A DNA stretch of 6,657 bases. Source: an uncultured Eubacteriales bacterium (GTDB taxonomy: Bacteria; Bacillota; Clostridia; Oscillospirales; CAG-382). The translations under genes and the position numbers were made by a program. The notes beneath the pieces were generated by a model. That model worked only from the letters and a program-made list of their open reading frames with translations, was not told the origin of the DNA and made no database searches. Below, piece after piece: positions 4,557 through 6,657 of this stretch; position 1 is the stretch's first letter, and each line of letters opens with the position of its first letter. Location of the stretch: assembly GCA_900548115.1 (NCBI GenBank), contig URJL01000069.1:1-6657 (forward strand), read 5' to 3'.

Positions 4557-4615
4557 ATGTCAGCAGAATTTAAAATTACGGACACTTAATCTATTGCTTA
4601 TTCGTCGCAAATTTA

Positions 4616-4662
4616 AACGAACCCCGTAGGGGTGACCAATGGTCGCCCGCCGAGTCTAGACT
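4616..4662 (+). repeat. Short hairpin repeat, family 3
   Basis: ACCCC-GTA-GGGGT (4621-4633) and GACC-AAT-GGTC (4634-4644) abut. The GTAGGGGTGACC core is related to the reverse complement of 2474-2486. It is followed by the 10-bp palindrome AGTCTAGACT (4653-4662). Short repeats of this kind are common in clostridial genomes; function unknown. Confidence 0.55.
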
Positions 4663-4682
4663 GACACAGCACCGTGCGCACC

Positions 4683-4860
4683 CAAGCCTTCCCCTCGATA
4701 CACTGTGACCTTCGGTTCAAGTTCCACTGTGATCTTCGATCAAGTGGGGAAGGTGTCACGGCGAAGACGTGACGAATGTGCCACATCGCTACGCGATGCC
4801 CGCAATGCCCGCAATGCCCGCAATGCGGGAGAAATTTTGCCTGCGGCAAAATATTCCCGT
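4683..4860 (+). repeat. Hairpin repeat, family 1, copy D, with 9-bp tandem repeats
   Basis: The outer stem CCTTCCCC (4687-4694) pairs with GGGGAAGG (4746-4753) and encloses two CACTGTGA units starting at 4701 and 4725, the same 24-bp period as copy A but in the opposite orientation. Next come GTCACG/CGTGAC, CATCGC-TAC-GCGATG (4784-4798), three exact copies of ATGCCCGCA (4796-4822) ending in CCCGC-AAT-GCGGG (4817-4829), and ATTTTGCC-TGC-GGCAAAAT (4834-4852). Reading frames through this region on either strand are repetitive and not credible as genes. Confidence 0.75.
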
Positions 4861-4982
4861 GCGCCCATGCCGAAGGTATGGGCGGATGCGCAAAAGCAAA
4901 ATTTGCTGACACAGCATTTAGCGCACCTCTCTCCGCGTATACTACACAAATTTCACCACACCAAAAGTTGTTATCGCGGCTC
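4861..4982 (+). repeat. Diverged direct repeat, second copy
   Basis: This is the partner of 4343-4465 at an offset of 518 bp. It begins with the CGCCCATGCC-GAA-GGTATGGGCG hairpin (4862-4884) and ends 28 bp before recF. It contains the only promoter-like sequence upstream of recF. Confidence 0.8.
4938..4943 (+). promoter_or_regulatory. Possible -10 element for recF
   Basis: TATACT (4938-4943) lies about 70 bp upstream of the recF start. No -35 occurs at 16-18 nt; the closest candidate, TTGCTG (4903-4908), is 29 nt away. The 870-bp gap from dnaN suggests that recF has its own promoter, but this site is only a weak candidate. Confidence 0.25.
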
Positions 4983-4996
4983 AAAACTTCCGTATA

Positions 4997-5004
4997 GAGA
5001 AAGG
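4997..5004 (+). promoter_or_regulatory. Ribosome binding site of recF
   Basis: GAGAAAGG lies 6 nt before the ATG at 5011. It supports this start over an in-frame upstream ATG at 4705, which would add about 100 residues encoded by repeat DNA. Confidence 0.7.
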
Positions 5005-5010
5005 TTTTTC

Positions 5011-6243
5011 ATGATCATAACAAATCTGACCGCCGAAAATTTTCGCAATATCGAAAAGCAAAGCGTTTCGTTTTCGAAGGGCTTGAACCTTTTGTACGGC
5101 GAAAACGGTGCGGGAAAGACCAATCTTTTGGAGGCGGTCTATCTGTTTGCCATCTGCAAAAGCCACCGAACGGCAAAGGACGGGGATTTTGTGCGGCGCG
5201 GCGCGGATTTTTCGCACCTAACCCTGCATTTCACCTCGGATTTTGACCGCAAAGACATCGACTCCGCCCGCTGTGCGGAGATTCGATATTTTCCCGACGG
5301 AAAGAAAAGATTATGCTACGAAAGCGTTTCGGTCGGGAAAGTATCGGAATTTATCGGGCATTTCCGCGCCGTGTTTTTCACGCCCGATCATCTTTCGCTC
5401 ATCAAAGGAGCACCCGAAGAACGGCGCAAATTCTGCGACATGGCGCTGTCCCAGATTAAACCCGGATACATCCGTTATCTCAACGATTACGCCAAAATTT
5501 TGGGACAGCGCAACGCGCTTTTAAAAAGCTTTCGTGAAAAGGGCGCGGGCGACGCCGCTCTTCTGTCGGTCTATTCCGACGCGCTGAGCGAAAAGGGCGC
5601 GGTCATCATTCGCCAAAGAATGGCGTTTTGCCGCTATTTGCAGGAGCTTTCCCGCGGATTTTACAAAGAGATCTCGGGCGATTCCGAACGGCTTTTTATC
5701 CGCTATTACGGCAGTGTGAAAGATTCCGACCCCGAAAAAGACCTTTCGGAAAGCGAGATCGGGGAAGCGCTTCGCGCGCAATATGCGCACAATACCGAGT
5801 CGGAAATTCGCGCGGGCACGACAAAATACGGTCCGCACCGCGACGATTTTCTCTTTTTCATGGGCAAGCTTCCGCAGGGTGAAGCGAACCTTTCCGATAC
5901 GTCCGATACTCCCGATACGGGGGAGGAACATCAAAAATACGCCGAATTTGCCGCGCGCACCTTTGCTTCGCAGGGACAGCAGCGCAGCACGGTTTTGGCG
6001 CTGAAGCTTTCCGAGGGCGAGATAATCCGCACTCTTTCGGGGGAATCGCCCGTCTATCTTTTCGACGACGTTTTGTCGGAGCTGGATGAAAACCGAAAAG
6101 AACGGTTTTTGTCGATCTTCGGCGAAAAACAGGTGCTTTTGACCTGTTGTGACGAAAACGCGGTAAAAAACCTTTCGGGCAGAACGATTTTTGTCCGAAA
6201 CGGAACGTATGCGGAGCGGGAAAATATGCAAAAAGGAGGATGA
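5011..6243 (+). CDS. recF: DNA replication and repair protein RecF
   Basis: RecF is an SMC-like ATPase that, with RecO and RecR, loads RecA on single-stranded gaps at stalled or damaged forks. The 410-residue protein starts MIITNLTAENFRNIEK and has Walker A GENGAGKT (30-37), the conserved GPHRDD (274-279), the ABC signature SQGQQRS (320-326), Walker B VYLFDD (348-353) and D-loop SELD (356-359). Between MGK (286) and the signature lies an insertion of about 28 residues (287-314) not seen in typical 360-375-residue RecFs; it holds the tandem SDT-SDT-PDT. Length and motifs otherwise indicate an intact enzyme. The ATG at 5011 is chosen because RecF proteins begin at this motif and a Shine-Dalgarno precedes it. 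The stop TGA (6241-6243) is 4 nt before remB, whose ribosome site lies inside recF, so the two are probably cotranscribed and coupled. Confidence 0.98.
   Translation: MIITNLTAENFRNIEKQSVSFSKGLNLLYGENGAGKTNLLEAVYLFAICKSHRTAKDGDFVRRGADFSHLTLHFTSDFDRKDIDSARCAEIRYFPDGKKRLCYESVSVGKVSEFIGHFRAVFFTPDHLSLIKGAPEERRKFCDMALSQIKPGYIRYLNDYAKILGQRNALLKSFREKGAGDAALLSVYSDALSEKGAVIIRQRMAFCRYLQELSRGFYKEISGDSERLFIRYYGSVKDSDPEKDLSESEIGEALRAQYAHNTESEIRAGTTKYGPHRDDFLFFMGKLPQGEANLSDTSDTPDTGEEHQKYAEFAARTFASQGQQRSTVLALKLSEGEIIRTLSGESPVYLFDDVLSELDENRKERFLSIFGEKQVLLTCCDENAVKNLSGRTIFVRNGTYAERENMQKGG
5893..5919 (+). repeat. Three 9-bp tandem repeats inside recF
   Basis: TCCGATACG, TCCGATACT and CCCGATACG follow one another in frame and encode SDT SDT PDT (residues 295-303). 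They lie in the extra loop between the GPHRDD strand and the ABC signature. A multiple of three keeps the frame, so copy number could vary without breaking recF. Confidence 0.9.
6234..6239 (+). promoter_or_regulatory. Ribosome binding site of remB, inside recF
   Basis: AGGAGG is a perfect Shine-Dalgarno core 8 nt before the GTG at 6248. It overlaps the last codons of recF (KGG) and decides the GTG start for the following gene. Confidence 0.85.
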
Positions 6244-6247
6244 GCGC

Positions 6248-6502
6248 GTGTACATTCACATCGGTTCGGGCAAGGTGATCCGAAAGAAAAACATCGTCGG
6301 GATTTTTGACCTTGACACGGCGTCGCATGAAAAAGACACCCGCGAATTCTTAAAAAAAGCCGAAAAAGACGGCATTCTGGAGGTTTGCGGCGACGGTCTT
6401 CCGAAAGCCTTTATCTTAACCTCCGAAAAAAAAATCTATCTCACCACCCTATCCGCCAAAAGTCTCTCCGGCCGCACCTACGGTGGGTGTTGCCGCGCCT
6501 AG
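6248..6502 (+). CDS. remB: RemB-like regulator (DUF370 family, YaaB)
   Basis: This 84-residue protein belongs to the DUF370 family of small regulators. In B. subtilis, RemA and RemB are needed for biofilm-matrix gene expression, and remB (yaaB) lies just after recF, as here. The start VYIHIGSGKVIRKKNIVGIFDLDT (read with Met for GTG; the diagnostic part is IVGIFDLDT, 16-24) closely follows the known pattern MYIHLG...IVGIFDF, and EFLKKAEKDG and KAFILT also fit. GTG is chosen because of the perfect AGGAGG upstream and because the family begins at this YIH motif. The last nine or so codons (RTYGGCCRA) and the TAG are read from the family 2 repeat that starts near 6475, so the native C-terminus seems to have been replaced. 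Matrix regulation is an inference by homology; the role in this organism is unknown. Confidence 0.9.
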   Translation: MYIHIGSGKVIRKKNIVGIFDLDTASHEKDTREFLKKAEKDGILEVCGDGLPKAFILTSEKKIYLTTLSAKSLSGRTYGGCCRA

Positions 6503-6657
6503 CGGCGCCGCAGTTGCCGTGAAATCAAATTCCGGTGGTCGGAATTCGATTTCACACCTACGGTGAGTGTTGCCGCGCCTGCGGCGAGCATTGCCGCGAA
6601 GATTGCATTCCGATGGTCGGAATGCAACTTCGCCCTACCTTTGTTATGTCGGTGATA
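6475..6657 (+). repeat. Palindromic repeat, family 2, copy R4 (two palindromes), overlapping the end of remB
   Basis: The copy begins with CACC-TAC-GGTG (6475-6485) inside remB, then GCGCC-TAGC-GGCGC (6495-6508), whose TAG is the remB stop. Palindrome 1 has arms 6519-6535 and 6539-6555 around TGG and is the least perfect copy (one A-C mismatch, one G-T pair). After a CACC-TAC-GGTG module and a GCGCC-TGC-GGCG module comes palindrome 2, with GCGAAG-type arms 6596-6613 and 6617-6633 around TGG (one extra A in the left arm). The tail CTACCTTTGTTATGTCG runs to the window edge. Confidence 0.85.

Noticed and set aside
4613..4984. Open frame of 123 codons on the minus strand between dnaN and recF
   Set aside because: It is read entirely through hairpin repeats (peptides such as HCGHCGHCG and DRRSQWNLNRRSQ), which produce spurious proteins.
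4705..5010. Upstream in-frame start that would extend recF by about 100 residues
   Set aside because: The added part is repeat DNA, RecF proteins begin at the MIITNL motif, and a Shine-Dalgarno precedes the ATG at 5011.
5521..6255. Open frame of 244 codons on the minus strand inside recF
   Set aside because: It is antisense to conserved RecF motifs and resembles no protein family I recognise.

Overview
The window is the chromosomal replication-origin region of a Bacillota bacterium, most likely an uncultured member of the Clostridia. The order dnaA - oriC - dnaN - recF - remB (DUF370), all on the + strand, is the classic Gram-positive origin layout, and the proteins carry Firmicutes-type signatures. 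Assignment below class is inference; no rRNA or other phylogenetic marker is present, and the gyrase genes that usually follow lie outside.

Layout: 1-236 is dispersed repeat DNA in reverse orientation. 237-688 is the dnaA control region: a good promoter, an exact 126-bp tandem duplication that copies the -10 element and its 5'-end stem-loop, a degenerate third copy, a long leader hairpin and a lone DnaA-box-like site. dnaA occupies 689-2251. From 2252 to about 2525 lies a palindromic repeat cluster, then a regular array of six hairpins at a 24-bp pitch (2529-2664), then oriC (about 2670-2960) with TTTTCCACA/AAACCCACA DnaA boxes and a DnaA-trio-like unwinding motif. dnaN is 3005-4141. The 870 bp between dnaN and recF contain no credible gene and consist almost wholly of hairpin repeats; the small S4-domain gene (yaaA) often found here is absent. 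recF (5011-6243) and remB (6248-6502) form a tight pair, and the window ends in another repeat cluster.

Functionally, DnaA recognises and opens oriC, DnaN is the sliding clamp that holds the replicase on DNA, RecF loads RecA at damaged forks, and the RemB-like protein belongs to a small family of regulators of biofilm and matrix genes. The essential genes look intact and ordinary apart from a few residue changes (DnaA H486, a low-complexity insertion in RecF).

The unusual content is non-coding. At least three families of short palindromic repeats fill the gaps. Their stems differ between copies but both arms usually change together, so base pairing is preserved, and many hairpins have 3-nt loops. 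One family sits directly at the 3' ends of dnaA, dnaN and remB and seems to supply the stop codon (GCC TAG) of the last two. Repeat units of about 24 bp occur in different copy numbers. Whether these are mobile REP-like elements, RNA-stability elements or origin architecture cannot be settled from this window alone.
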